Assembly (NCBI GenBank): GCA_041690495.1
Contig: JAWLHE010000002.1
Coordinates: 124,001-188,000 of the forward strand
Length of the DNA stretch: 64,000 bases
From: DATAAP01 sp041690495
GTDB taxonomy: Bacteria > Pseudomonadota > Alphaproteobacteria > CACIAM-22H2
Direction of reading: 5' to 3'
Under the pieces are notes generated by a model. The model did not search any database. It was not told where the DNA came from and saw only the letters and a program-made list of their open reading frames with translations. A program made the translations under genes and the position numbers. This document shows positions 27,205 to 35,642 of this stretch, one piece after another (positions within the stretch are counted from its first letter, which is position 1; every line of letters starts with the position of its first letter).

Positions 27205-28317
27205 TCAGCCTGCCGCCGGCGCAGCGGACAACCGCGCGCGCGGACGCGAGCGGAACAGCCACCAGGCGCTCAGCCCGATCGTCAGGACGGCGTTCAGATA
27301 TGGCAGCGGCGCCAGGGCTGGCCAGCGCACCAGCACATTGTTGAGCGCGATCGCGCCGGTCTGCACGACCGCGGCGAGCGCCACTGCGGCGAGCACGCGC
27401 CGTGCCTGGCCGCGGCGGTTGAACTCGCCGGAGAGCAACGCCGCCAGGCTGATCATGGTGAAGGCGAAGCCGAGCAGGGGCCCGGTGAGGCGATGATGCG
27501 CCTCGGCGCGGAGCCGGCTCGCATAGGCCTGGTCGTTGGGATCGTTGCTGGGCGACAGCAGCTCGGGCAGGTACCGCTCGCGCGGCTCGCGCCAGCGGTC
27601 CTTCTGGGTCTGACCGATCCGGCCGAGATCGACGCTGTAGCGGTCGAAATAGAGCATCGTCAGCTTGCCGTTCTCGTCGATCTGCTGGCGGTTGCCGGCG
27701 CCGAGAACCACGCGCGGTCCTTGCTCCGACATCGCGAGCGCGCCGCTCTCGGCGATCAGCGTGAACGCCTTGCCGGGGACCCTGTTGTCGTGGATCAGGA
27801 TGCCCATGAGCGCACCGTCCGCTCCGCGCTCGCGGATATAGACCGTGATTCCCTGCGCAATGTTGTTGAACGTGCCTTCCTTTAGGAGGATCGCCGAGAA
27901 GTCGGTTCGGACGTTGAACTCGAGATCCTTGAACTGGCGGTACGACCACGGGAGCAGGTAGAGCGAGAGCAGATAGCCAAGCGCGACGACGACCGTCGCC
28001 AGAACGATCGCCGGCCGTGCGAGCTGCATCGGACCCAGCCCGGCCGCGCGCAGGACCACGAGTTCGCTGTCGGTGATCAGCTTGTTGTAGGTGAACAGCA
28101 CCGAGGTGAAGAGCGAGATCGGCAGCATCAGGGACAGAAAGCTCGGGAGCAGCAGGACGGTCAGGTAGAGATAGGAGTCCAGCGACAACCCACGGTTTAT
28201 GATCAGCTCGACGAACCGCAGCGATTGGGTCAGCCAGATCGCCATGGTCAGGGTCAGCGTGACGAGCACGGCCACGACGATGAGCTGGCGGAGGATGTAC
28301 CGTTCGATCAGGCGCAT
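27205..28317 (-). CDS. lptF: LPS export ABC transporter permease LptF
   Basis: 370 residues, the paired YjgP/YjgQ permease. The N terminus is RYILRQLIVVAVLVTLTLTM, the cytoplasmic coupling segment SELVVLRAAGLGPMQLARPA, and a periplasmic domain runs about 100-260 (ILLKEGTFNNIAQGITVYIR). C-terminal helices are ALAAVVQTGAIALNNVLVRW and VLTIGLSAWWLFRSRPR. Start ATG 28317, divergent from pepA. First gene of the leftward LPS/chaperone/PLP operon. Confidence 0.93.
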   Translation of the reverse strand: MRLIERYILRQLIVVAVLVTLTLTMAIWLTQSLRFVELIINRGLSLDSYLYLTVLLLPSFLSLMLPISLFTSVLFTYNKLITDSELVVLRAAGLGPMQLARPAIVLATVVVALGYLLSLYLLPWSYRQFKDLEFNVRTDFSAILLKEGTFNNIAQGITVYIRERGADGALMGILIHDNRVPGKAFTLIAESGALAMSEQGPRVVLGAGNRQQIDENGKLTMLYFDRYSVDLGRIGQTQKDRWREPRERYLPELLSPSNDPNDQAYASRLRAEAHHRLTGPLLGFAFTMISLAALLSGEFNRRGQARRVLAAVALAAVVQTGAIALNNVLVRWPALAPLPYLNAVLTIGLSAWWLFRSRPRARLSAAPAAG

Positions 28318-28598
28318 GCCGGGAAACTACGGCAGCAGGAGTCCCGACCGGGAGCAAAAAACGAACACGGGCTCCGGATTTCGTGCCGGCGTGCCTGCCG
28401 GCAGCGCTGCGCCGGACGGTTCAGCTCCAGCCCGCTCCGTGGCTTAGCCGTGCCAGCGCAGGCGATGCATGAGTTCGGAACAGATCGTGTACATCGTTGA
28501 AACTCTACTTTAATTCGCCGGCAAATTGGCTACAGTGCCGCTCGCGCGGACGACCAGCCGTGCTACCCGCCGATTGCCAAGGACCGAGGCGCTACCCG

Positions 28599-30107
28599 AT
28601 GAAGATTGCGTTCGCTAAGCCGGAACAGCCGACGACCGGCACCTACATCGTCGGCATCCTCGACGATCGCAAGCTCACTCCCGCTGCGGCGGCGCTCGAC
28701 AAGAAAACCGGCGGCCTCGTCACCCGCGCGATGGGGTCGAGCCGCTTCAAGGGCCGCAAGGATGACGTGCTCGATATCGTGGCGCCGAAGGGCGTACCGG
28801 TCGGCCGAGTGATGCTTGTCGGCCTCGGCAAGGCGGACCAGATCGACGCGCTGCGTCTGCAGGCGCTCGGCGGCCAGATCGTGGCGCATCTCAACCGTGT
28901 CGGAGAGTCGACCGCGACACTGACGATCGAGAATCTGGCGGGGGCGAAACTGGAAGCGCCGGAGATGGCCGCCAATGTCGCCTATGGCGCAAAGCTTCGC
29001 GCCTACCGCTTCGACAAGTACCGGACTCGCGAGAAGGAGGAGCAGAAGCCCTCTCTCAAGGCTTTCAACCTGCTCGTGACCGACATCGCCGAGGCGCGCA
29101 AGGCGTTCGCTTCATACGACCGGATCGCCGACGCGATCTATGTGACGCGGGATCTGGTGTCCGAGCCTCCCAACGTCATCTATCCGGAATCGCTTGCCGA
29201 CCGTTGCAAACGCCTCTCGGCGTTTGGCGTGAAGGTCGAGGTGCTCGACGAGAAGCAGATGGCGAAGCTCGGCATGGGCGCGCTGCTCGGCGTCGGTCAG
29301 GGCAGCAGCCGGCCGCCGCGCGTCGTTGTCATGCAGTGGAACGGCGCGCCGAAGGTGAGGGACAAGCGCCCCATCGCGTTCTGCGGCAAGGGCGTTACCT
29401 TCGACACCGGCGGCATCTCGATCAAGCCGTCCGCCGGAATGGAGGACATGAAATGGGACATGGCCGGCGCCGGTGCGGTGATCGGCCTGATGGAGGCGCT
29501 CTCGGCCCGGCGCGCGAAGGTCAATGCGGTCGGCGTCGTCGGGCTCGTCGAGAACATGCCGGGTCACAACGCGCAGCGTCCGTCCGATATCATCCGCTCG
29601 ATGTCCGGGCGCACGATCGAGGTTCTCAACACCGATGCCGAAGGGCGTCTCGTGCTTGCCGATGTGTGCTGGTACACCCAGGACCGCTTCAAGCCCAAGG
29701 CGATGATCGACCTGGCGACGCTCACCGGTGCCATCATCGTGGCGCTCGGCAGTGAATATGCCGGTCTGTTCTCCAACAACGACGAGCTGGCCAACCGGCT
29801 GGTCAGCGCCGGAAAGGCGGTGGGCGAGCAGCTCTGGCGCCTGCCGCTCGGCGAAGGCTACGACAAGGACATCGATTCCGACGCAGCCGACATCAAGAAC
29901 ATCGGCTCCAATCGTGCGGCGGGCTCGACCATCGGCGCGCAGTTCATACAGCGCTTCGTCAACGACGTCCCGTGGGCGCATCTCGATATCGCCGGTGTGG
30001 CGTGGTCGAAGAAGGATGCGCCGACGGTGCCGAAGGGCGCCACCGCCTTCGGCGTGCGCCTGCTCGACCGGCTTGTTGCCGACTATTACGAGCAGGCCGA
30101 CGGCTGA
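28599..30107 (+). CDS. pepA: Leucyl aminopeptidase (M17)
   Basis: 502 residues. The N-terminal macro-like domain spans about 1-160, and the catalytic domain has CGKGVTFDTGGISIKPS, KWDMAGAGAVIG and the family signature NTDAEGRLVLAD, which provides metal ligands. It removes N-terminal residues from peptides in the cytoplasm; M17 enzymes can also bind DNA. ATG 28599 was chosen because it matches the family N terminus; an upstream extension looks non-coding. The 281-bp divergent region before it has an AT-rich patch around 28500-28535 but no promoter I would call. holC follows after 20 nt. Confidence 0.95.
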   Translation: MKIAFAKPEQPTTGTYIVGILDDRKLTPAAAALDKKTGGLVTRAMGSSRFKGRKDDVLDIVAPKGVPVGRVMLVGLGKADQIDALRLQALGGQIVAHLNRVGESTATLTIENLAGAKLEAPEMAANVAYGAKLRAYRFDKYRTREKEEQKPSLKAFNLLVTDIAEARKAFASYDRIADAIYVTRDLVSEPPNVIYPESLADRCKRLSAFGVKVEVLDEKQMAKLGMGALLGVGQGSSRPPRVVVMQWNGAPKVRDKRPIAFCGKGVTFDTGGISIKPSAGMEDMKWDMAGAGAVIGLMEALSARRAKVNAVGVVGLVENMPGHNAQRPSDIIRSMSGRTIEVLNTDAEGRLVLADVCWYTQDRFKPKAMIDLATLTGAIIVALGSEYAGLFSNNDELANRLVSAGKAVGEQLWRLPLGEGYDKDIDSDAADIKNIGSNRAAGSTIGAQFIQRFVNDVPWAHLDIAGVAWSKKDAPTVPKGATAFGVRLLDRLVADYYEQADG

Positions 30108-30127
30108 CGCGGAGGCGGGAGGCGGCG

Positions 30128-30577
30128 CTGAGCGAGATCCGCTTCTATCACCTGCGCACGACGACGCTCGAGCGCGCCTTGCCGCAGATCCTCGAGAAGG
30201 TGCTGGCACGGGGCGATCGGGTCGTGGTCATGGCCGGTTCGCCGGAGCGTGTCGAAGCGCTGAACGCGGCCTTGTGGACGTACAACGACCGGTCGTTCCT
30301 GCCGCACGGGTCGAGTCGCGACGGCTTCGCCGAGGACCAGCCGATCTGGCTGACCGCGGTCGAGGAGAACCCGAACGGTGCTGCGATGCTCGTGATGGCC
30401 GACGGCGCGACCTGCAGCGACGTGGCGAAGTGGCCGTCTGCCATCGAGATTTTCGACGGTGGCGACGAGACGGCCGTGGCCGCCGCGCGGGAGCGCTGGC
30501 GCGCCTACAAGGACGCGGGCCACACGCTCACCTATTGGAAGCAGACCGACGAAGGGAAATGGGCCAAAGGAGGCTGA
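30128..30577 (+). CDS. holC: DNA polymerase III chi subunit
   Basis: 149 residues of the HolC family: SEIRFYHLRTTTLERALPQI at the N terminus, RGDRVVVMAGSPERVEALNA, LWTYNDRSFLPHG and AEDQPIWLTAVEENPNGAAM. It links the clamp loader to SSB. pepA-holC order is conserved. There is no ATG, GTG or TTG at the right place. The CTG at 30128 is preceded by GGGAGG at a 5-nt spacing and gives M-S-E-I-R, the usual family start, so a CTG initiator is likely. Confidence 0.88.
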   Translation: MSEIRFYHLRTTTLERALPQILEKVLARGDRVVVMAGSPERVEALNAALWTYNDRSFLPHGSSRDGFAEDQPIWLTAVEENPNGAAMLVMADGATCSDVAKWPSAIEIFDGGDETAVAAARERWRAYKDAGHTLTYWKQTDEGKWAKGG

Positions 30578-30586
30578 CTCGTACCG

Positions 30587-31237
30587 TCAGCCCATCTTCG
30601 GAATGTCCTGGAGCACGCGGTCGTACACCTCGCGCGCGCTCGTAACGCGGTCGTAGCCGAACTGGCCCGGCCGCAGCATCACGTAGTCCTGACCCAGCGG
30701 ATCATAGGCGAGCTTCACGTCGCTGCCGTACTCGGCCGCCAGCTTCGCCTCGATCCCGGCGAGCCTCCTGGCACGCTCGACCTGGCTCTGGACGTACGCG
30801 TACTTTCCGCCTCCGTGCAGCACGTCGCCGGGAATGAAGCCAAGGCCCTCGACCGATTGCGGCTCCGCGCCGGCCGGCGTGAAGTACATCTCCGTCACCT
30901 CGCCGACAGAGGTCACATAGGCGGTCGCGTCACGGGCCTTGGCGGCCTCGCGCTCCTCCATACTGAACTGCGGCAGCCCCTGGAGCCGGATGGCGGCGCC
31001 AAGGGTCGACGGCGCGAGAAGGCTCGGCGGCCCTTCCCTCCGGACGACCTGGACGCCGGCGGCGGGCGTGAACGTCGCCGCGACCGACAGTTTCGCGGTG
31101 GATCCGGTTACGTCCACGGCGAGTCCGTCGATGTCCCGTGTGTCGCCGTCATTGCGGAGGCGGCCGGCCTTGCCGGAGCGATAGTGTTCGAGCTGGCCGC
31201 TATAGAGGTTGGGGGCGTAAGTCGTGATCGTTGTCAT
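30587..31237 (-). CDS. Hypothetical protein
   Basis: 216 residues, not recognised. It has no signal peptide or membrane segment. The N-terminal part is Thr/Ala/Gly-rich and soluble-looking (AVDVTGSTAKLSVAATFTPA). The C-terminal part, about 140-216, is charged and probably helical (AYVQSQVERARRLAGIEAKL; VTSAREVYDRVLQDIPKMG). Codon use is like that of the neighbours and the frame is long with plausible composition, so it is probably real. It is convergent with holC (9-nt gap) and divergent from the ycaQ-like gene. A flagellar- or phage-type structural role cannot be excluded; I infer none. Confidence 0.62.
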   Translation of the reverse strand: MTTITTYAPNLYSGQLEHYRSGKAGRLRNDGDTRDIDGLAVDVTGSTAKLSVAATFTPAAGVQVVRREGPPSLLAPSTLGAAIRLQGLPQFSMEEREAAKARDATAYVTSVGEVTEMYFTPAGAEPQSVEGLGFIPGDVLHGGGKYAYVQSQVERARRLAGIEAKLAAEYGSDVKLAYDPLGQDYVMLRPGQFGYDRVTSAREVYDRVLQDIPKMG

Positions 31238-31443
31238 CGGCGTCTCCGGGAATTGCGCCGTGCAATCGAGATGCCAGCCATCTCAATGCGAATCGGTGCG
31301 GTCCGTCGGGTGCGCACTCTTCCAAGCGGGCAGAAGTTGTCGGTCAGGCGGCAGAAATTTCCCGGGAGCGGGGCTTTGTGCTCACTCGATCAACGGTACG
31401 GATGCCTACCTTGCGGAACTCTGTCCCGCTACACTGCGCGCCC

Positions 31444-32601
31444 ATGCCGCACGCTGAATCCAAACCCTATGCACTGGACAGGACGCAGGCAAAGCGCATC
31501 TGGCTGCGTGCCCAGCGTCTCGACGCCGTCGCGCCGTTCGGCGACGGGCCGGACGCGACGCGCGCCGCGGTCGAGCATCTCGGCTACGTGCAGATCGACA
31601 CGATCCACGCCGTCGAGCGCTGCCATCATCACATCCTCTATTCGAGAATCCCGACCTACGAACGCGCGCATCTGAGGCATGCCCAGAGCGGCGCGAAGAC
31701 CGTGTTCGAGTACTGGACGCACGCGCTGTCCTATGTGCCGGCGAAGGACATCAGGTTCTTCCTGCCCGAGATGCGGCGCCATCGTCTGTCGCCGAAGCGC
31801 TGGTTCGAGAAGGTCAGGCCGCAGGACGTCCGCAAGGTCCTGAGTCTCATCCGCCGACACGGTCCGATCTCGATCCGGGACATCGACGACGACGTGCTGG
31901 TCGAGAAGGATCACCCCTGGGCGAGCCGCAAGCCGTCCAAGCGGGCGCTGCAGCTCGCCTTCTTCACCGGCGCTGTGACCGTCAGCGAGCGCATCGGCAT
32001 GCTCAAGAAATACGAGCTCCTCGATCGCCATTTCGGCTGGGAGAGGCGGCCGCGTCCGGCGTCCGAGCGCGAGGTGCTCATGTACCGGTTCGACCGTGCC
32101 TTGCGCTCGCAAGGGCTCGTCAATCTGGACTCGATCTGCTACCTCGACGCGCCGCGCAAGCCGGCGATGCGCCGTCTGATCGAATCGCGGGTGCGCCGCG
32201 GCGAACTGGTTCCGGTGGCGCTGGAGGGGGCTGGAAAGGCGGAACACTGGGCGCCGCCGGATGTGCTGGAAATCCCCCCGGCGGGAGACGAGGGCGTGGT
32301 CCACATCCTGTCGCCCTTCGATCCGCTCATCATCCAGCGCAAGCGCCTGCGCCTCCTGTTCGGCTACGAGCACCGCTTCGAGGCCTATGTGCCGGCGGCG
32401 AAGCGGCTGTTCGGTTATTTCGCCCTTCCGGTTCTCGCCGGCGACGAAATCGTCGCCGCGATCGATCTGAAGACGGACCGCGAGAACAGGGCACTGCTGG
32501 TCAGGAAATGGACCTGGATCGGCGGCAGCGGCGCGCGCTCGTGGAAGCCGCGGATCGAGGAGGCCCTGCACCGGTTCGAGCGTTTCCAACTCGCCTTCTG
32601 A
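31444..32601 (+). CDS. YcaQ/AlkZ-family DNA glycosylase (winged-helix, HTH_42)
   Basis: 385 residues. The tandem winged-helix family motif YVQIDTIHAVERCHHHIL contains the QxD catalytic signature of YcaQ-type glycosylases that unhook interstrand crosslinks. EYWTHALSYVPAKDIRFFLP and the C-terminal HILSPFDPLIIQRKRLRLLF also match the family. Substrate damage probably includes alkylated or crosslinked bases. Start ATG 31444 was chosen at the family-like N terminus; an upstream in-frame extension of 71 codons is unlike the family. It precedes ndk but is probably a separate transcript. Confidence 0.83.
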   Translation: MPHAESKPYALDRTQAKRIWLRAQRLDAVAPFGDGPDATRAAVEHLGYVQIDTIHAVERCHHHILYSRIPTYERAHLRHAQSGAKTVFEYWTHALSYVPAKDIRFFLPEMRRHRLSPKRWFEKVRPQDVRKVLSLIRRHGPISIRDIDDDVLVEKDHPWASRKPSKRALQLAFFTGAVTVSERIGMLKKYELLDRHFGWERRPRPASEREVLMYRFDRALRSQGLVNLDSICYLDAPRKPAMRRLIESRVRRGELVPVALEGAGKAEHWAPPDVLEIPPAGDEGVVHILSPFDPLIIQRKRLRLLFGYEHRFEAYVPAAKRLFGYFALPVLAGDEIVAAIDLKTDRENRALLVRKWTWIGGSGARSWKPRIEEALHRFERFQLAF

Positions 32602-32636
32602 TCCGTCAGGCGCGGCGGGCGGGCGCGGTAATTCGA

Positions 32637-32665
32637 TTGAATAGGCTGGCTTTCGCCGCTATAAG
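32637..32665 (+). promoter_or_regulatory. Sigma-70-type promoter for ndk
   Basis: TTGAAT (32637-32642), exactly 17 bp, TATAAG (32660-32665), 37 bp before the ndk ATG. Both hexamers are near consensus and lie in an AT-richer patch. Confidence 0.65.
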
Positions 32666-32702
32666 CCCGGCCGATTTCCAGACAATCGTAAGGATCGAAT
32701 TC

Positions 32703-33122
32703 ATGGCCGAGCGCACGCTGTCGATCATCAAGCCGGATGCCACCCGCCGCAATCTCACGGGCAAGATCAACGCCCGGTTCGAGGAAAACGGCCTGCGCAT
32801 CGTCGCGCAGAAGCGCCTGCGCCTGGCGCGCACCCAGGCGGAGCAGTTCTACGCCGTCCACAAGGCGCGGCCCTTCTTCAACAGTCTGTGCGAGTTCATG
32901 ACCTCGGGCCCGGTCGTCGTACAGGTGCTCGAGGGCGACAATGCCGTGGCGCGCAACCGCGAGATCATGGGCGCCACCGACCCGGCGAAGGCGGCGGCGG
33001 GGACGATCCGCAAGGACTTCGCCGAGTCGATCGAGGCCAACTCGGTTCACGGCTCCGACAGCGCCGAGAACGCGGCGATCGAGATCGCGTTCTTCTTCAG
33101 CGGGCTCGAGATCGTCGGCTGA
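32703..33122 (+). CDS. ndk: Nucleoside diphosphate kinase
   Basis: 139 residues, typical length. RTLSIIKPDATRRNLTGKIN is at the N terminus, RPFFNSLCEFMTSGPVVVQV in the middle, and NREIMGATDPAKAAAGTIRK and the phospho-His loop ANSVHGSDSAENA (His about 117) follow. It balances NTP and dNTP pools. AAGGA precedes the ATG by about 8 nt. It has its own promoter and a strong terminator, so it is monocistronic. Confidence 0.97.
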   Translation: MAERTLSIIKPDATRRNLTGKINARFEENGLRIVAQKRLRLARTQAEQFYAVHKARPFFNSLCEFMTSGPVVVQVLEGDNAVARNREIMGATDPAKAAAGTIRKDFAESIEANSVHGSDSAENAAIEIAFFFSGLEIVG

Positions 33123-33188
33123 CTGGCCGGCGCGCCGGACGCAATGAAACCCGCGCATGGCGGGCGAGACGGGGCCGACCGGGAAAGC

Positions 33189-33217
33189 AAAGGCCGCCAT
33201 GCGCCATGGCGGCCTTT
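33189..33217. terminator. Strong bidirectional terminator between ndk and the cytochrome oxidase subunit IV gene
   Basis: A 13-bp perfect stem AAAGGCCGCCATG / CATGGCGGCCTTT with loop CGC, flanked by A-rich sequence on the left and TTTCGTTTG on the right, so it can serve both convergent genes. Confidence 0.85.
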
Positions 33218-33248
33218 CGTTTGCGCGGTGAGTTGCGCCGCTGCGCGA

Positions 33249-33410
33249 TCAGGGCGCGGGATTGCTGCCGGTCAGGAACAGCGCCATGAAGACGAGAGCG
33301 ATCAGCGAGCCGATGATGACCCATTTGGACAGGGCCAGGAAATTCGCCCACGTCTCCATGCTCTGGGTCATGTCGAACTTTTCGCGCGCGTCTGAACCCT
33401 GACTTGCCAT
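33249..33410 (-). CDS. aa3-type cytochrome c oxidase subunit IV
   Basis: A 53-residue protein. A hydrophilic N terminus with FDMTQSMETWANFLALSKW leads into a single membrane helix (VIIGSLIALVFMALFLTG). This matches the short COX_aa3_like subunit IV of alphaproteobacterial aa3 oxidases, which packs against the core in the inner membrane. GGAGAAG lies 5 nt before the ATG. The catalytic subunits are not in the window, so it is an orphan gene, as is common in this class. A TATAAC about 40 bp upstream might be a -10. Confidence 0.85.
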   Translation of the reverse strand: MASQGSDAREKFDMTQSMETWANFLALSKWVIIGSLIALVFMALFLTGSNPAP

Positions 33411-33847
33411 TGTCTTCTCCGATACGAGAGGTCGACGACGTTATAGCGAAAGCGTGGCCTGTGGGGAAGGGCCCTGCGACGATTTGCTCGCTTTCACATG
33501 AACTTGCGCCACGTTCGGCGGGCCGCATGGCCGGCGCGGAAGGGCCCTTGGCGGGATTCCGCGTTCGTGCTGGAATCCGGTCGGAGAGGTGCGCCCGCCC
33601 GGTCCCGGACCGGGGGGCGCCGTCCGTTTCGGAGGCCGCTTATGATGTCATGCCCTGAATGTCCGGGCCGAGCCGCCGGCCTCGGTTGGCGGGCCGGCGA
33701 CCGGGAGGGGCGGGGGCATTGTGCAGACTCGCCTGAAGCAGTGAAACAGGGGGAGAACGTATTCCAGATCAGCATCTTACGTGCTTCACACTAAGGGCGG
33801 CCGTGCTTCACGGAGAATCGGTAGGCCCTCCGGCCGGGACGGGACGG
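33411..33847. other. Non-coding stretch between the subunit IV gene and purN
   Basis: 437 bp with no gene I can support. It holds GC-rich inverted repeats (CCCGGTCCCGGACCGGG near 33600) and a 10-bp direct repeat CGTGCTTCAC at 33780-33789 and 33802-33811. The open frames here have no family features and atypical composition. Confidence 0.5.
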
Positions 33848-34498
33848 TCAAGGCAGCGGGTTGAACAACGGTCCGCCGGGCGCCTTGGCGCCCTCGATCT
33901 CGACACGGTCGCGCACCACCCGCGCCCGGCCGCTGGCGACGAGCCGCAGCGCCAGCGGATAGGCCTGATGCTCGGCCGCGAGCACGCGGGCGGCGAGCGC
34001 AGGTTCGTCATCGTCGGGCAGGACCGGGACCGCGGCCTGGACGATGATCGGCCCTTCGTCCATCGCCGGTCGCACGAAATGCACGGTGCAGCCGGTGAAG
34101 CGGACCCCGGCGGCCAGGGCGCGGGCATGGGTGTCGAGGCCGGGGAAGGCCGGCAGCAGCGAGGGATGGATGTTGATGAGCCGGTCGCGCCAGCCTTCGA
34201 CGAACCCCGCCGTAAGCAGCCGCATGAACCCGGCGAGGCAGACGATCTCGATGCCATCCGCGCGCAGCGCCTGGTCAAGCGCGGCATCGAACGCCGCGCG
34301 GCTGGCGAAGGCGCGGTGGTCGATCACGCTGGTGGCGATGCCGGCCGCCTCGGCGCGTTTCAGCCCGGCGGCGTCCCAGACATTGGAGATGACGCGGCAG
34401 ATCTCGGCAGGATAGTGCGGGTCCCCGGCCGCCTCGAGCAGCGCCTGCAGATTGCTGCCGCGGCCGGAGATCAGGACCGCGACCGGCTTGCGCGCCAT
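33848..34498 (-). CDS. purN: Phosphoribosylglycinamide formyltransferase
   Basis: 216 residues. The N terminus has VAVLISGRGSNLQALLEAA; the catalytic region is VCLAGFMRLL, then INIHPSLLPAFPGLDTHARA (catalytic His in NIHPS) and GCTVHFVRPAMDEGPIIVQA with the catalytic Asp. It uses 10-formyl-THF in purine synthesis step 3. It starts 3 nt after the purM stop, forming a purM-purN operon. Confidence 0.96.
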   Translation of the reverse strand: MARKPVAVLISGRGSNLQALLEAAGDPHYPAEICRVISNVWDAAGLKRAEAAGIATSVIDHRAFASRAAFDAALDQALRADGIEIVCLAGFMRLLTAGFVEGWRDRLINIHPSLLPAFPGLDTHARALAAGVRFTGCTVHFVRPAMDEGPIIVQAAVPVLPDDDEPALAARVLAAEHQAYPLALRLVASGRARVVRDRVEIEGAKAPGGPLFNPLP

Positions 34499-34501
34499 TG
34501 C

Positions 34502-35620
34502 CTAGCCCCAGGCGCGCGCGAGGTTGGCGACGACGCAGCCCGCCATCCCTTCGCGACGCTCGACCACATGGCCGATCGCGAAGACCCGCTCGCCGGCCCC
34601 GGAGAGGAGCTCCGAGGCTTCTGCGACGGCGCCTGACTCGACGACGACGATCATGCCGATGCCGCAGTTGAAGACGCGCGTCATCTCCGCGGGGCCGACG
34701 CCGCCCTGCTTGCCGAGCCAGTCGAAGACCGGCGGCAGGGGCCATTTCGTCGCGTCGATCTCGACCGTCATCGTCTCCGGGATCACACGCGGCACGTTCT
34801 CGACCAGGCCGCCGCCGGTGATATGCGCCATCGCCTTGGCCAGTCGTCGGCGCGCGAGCGCCAGCCCGCTCCTGACGTAAATACGCGTGGGGGCCAGCAA
34901 TGCTTCGCCCAGCGTGCCGTCCGCGAATGGCGCCGGCGCGTTCCAGTCGATGCGTGACTCGGCGACGATCCGCCGCACCAGCGAGAACCCGTTGGAATGC
35001 ACGCCGGAGGAGGCGAGACCGAGCACCGCGTCGCCTGGCGCGACCGTCGCGCCGGTGATGAGCTGGTCGCGCTCGACCGCCCCCACCGCGAAGCCGGCAA
35101 GGTCGTAATCGCCGGCAGCGTACATGCCCGGCATCTCCGCCGTCTCGCCGCCGATCAATGCGCAGCCGGCCTCCTCGCAGCCCCGCGCGATCCCGGCGAT
35201 GACGCGGCGCGCCGAGTCGATATCAAGTTTGCCGGTCGCGAAGTAGTCGAGGAAGAACAGCGGCTCCGCGCCCTGCACGACGAGGTCGTTGACGCACATC
35301 GCGACGAGATCTATGCCGACGCCATCGTGCCGGCCGGATTCGATCGCGACCTTCAGCTTCGTGCCGACACCGTCGGTCGTGGCGACGAGCAGCGGGTCGC
35401 GCATGCCGGTCGCCTTGAGATCGAACAAGGCGCCGAATCCGCCGAGCTGCGCATCCGCGCCGGTGCGGCGCGTCGCGCGGGCGAGCGGCTTGATGGCATC
35501 GACGAGGGCGTCGCCGGCATCGATGTCGACGCCGGCGTCCCGATAGCGGTTGCTGCTGCTGTTGCTGATAATGGCGCCCTCGTGCGAAATTGGCGTCCCT
35601 GGCGGACCCGCCGGGAACAT
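34502..35620 (-). CDS. purM: Phosphoribosylformylglycinamidine cyclo-ligase
   Basis: 372 residues. YRDAGVDIDAGDALVDAIKP marks the true family start at about residue 26. TTDGVGTKLKVAIESGRHDG, AMCVNDLVVQGAEPLFFLDY, GCALIGGETAEMPGMY and VFNCGIGMIVVV follow. It forms AIR in purine synthesis. The only possible start codon is ATG 35620, giving an unconserved N-terminal extension of about 25 residues (GPPGTPISHEGAIISNSSS). The start is just 22 bp from the divergent DUF2066 start, so promoter elements must overlap coding sequence or initiation is further inside one gene. Confidence 0.95.
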   Translation of the reverse strand: MFPAGPPGTPISHEGAIISNSSSNRYRDAGVDIDAGDALVDAIKPLARATRRTGADAQLGGFGALFDLKATGMRDPLLVATTDGVGTKLKVAIESGRHDGVGIDLVAMCVNDLVVQGAEPLFFLDYFATGKLDIDSARRVIAGIARGCEEAGCALIGGETAEMPGMYAAGDYDLAGFAVGAVERDQLITGATVAPGDAVLGLASSGVHSNGFSLVRRIVAESRIDWNAPAPFADGTLGEALLAPTRIYVRSGLALARRRLAKAMAHITGGGLVENVPRVIPETMTVEIDATKWPLPPVFDWLGKQGGVGPAEMTRVFNCGIGMIVVVESGAVAEASELLSGAGERVFAIGHVVERREGMAGCVVANLARAWG

Positions 35621-35642
35621 ACTTGATTCGGACGTGTTTTCA

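Noticed and set aside
28477..28498. GGAAC...CGTT before pepA
   Set aside because: The spacer is 13 bp, too short for an EcfG promoter.
33498..33794. 98-codon plus-strand frame
   Set aside because: Arg/Ala/Gly-rich with no motif, ribosome-binding site or plausible start; consistent with chance in GC-rich sequence.
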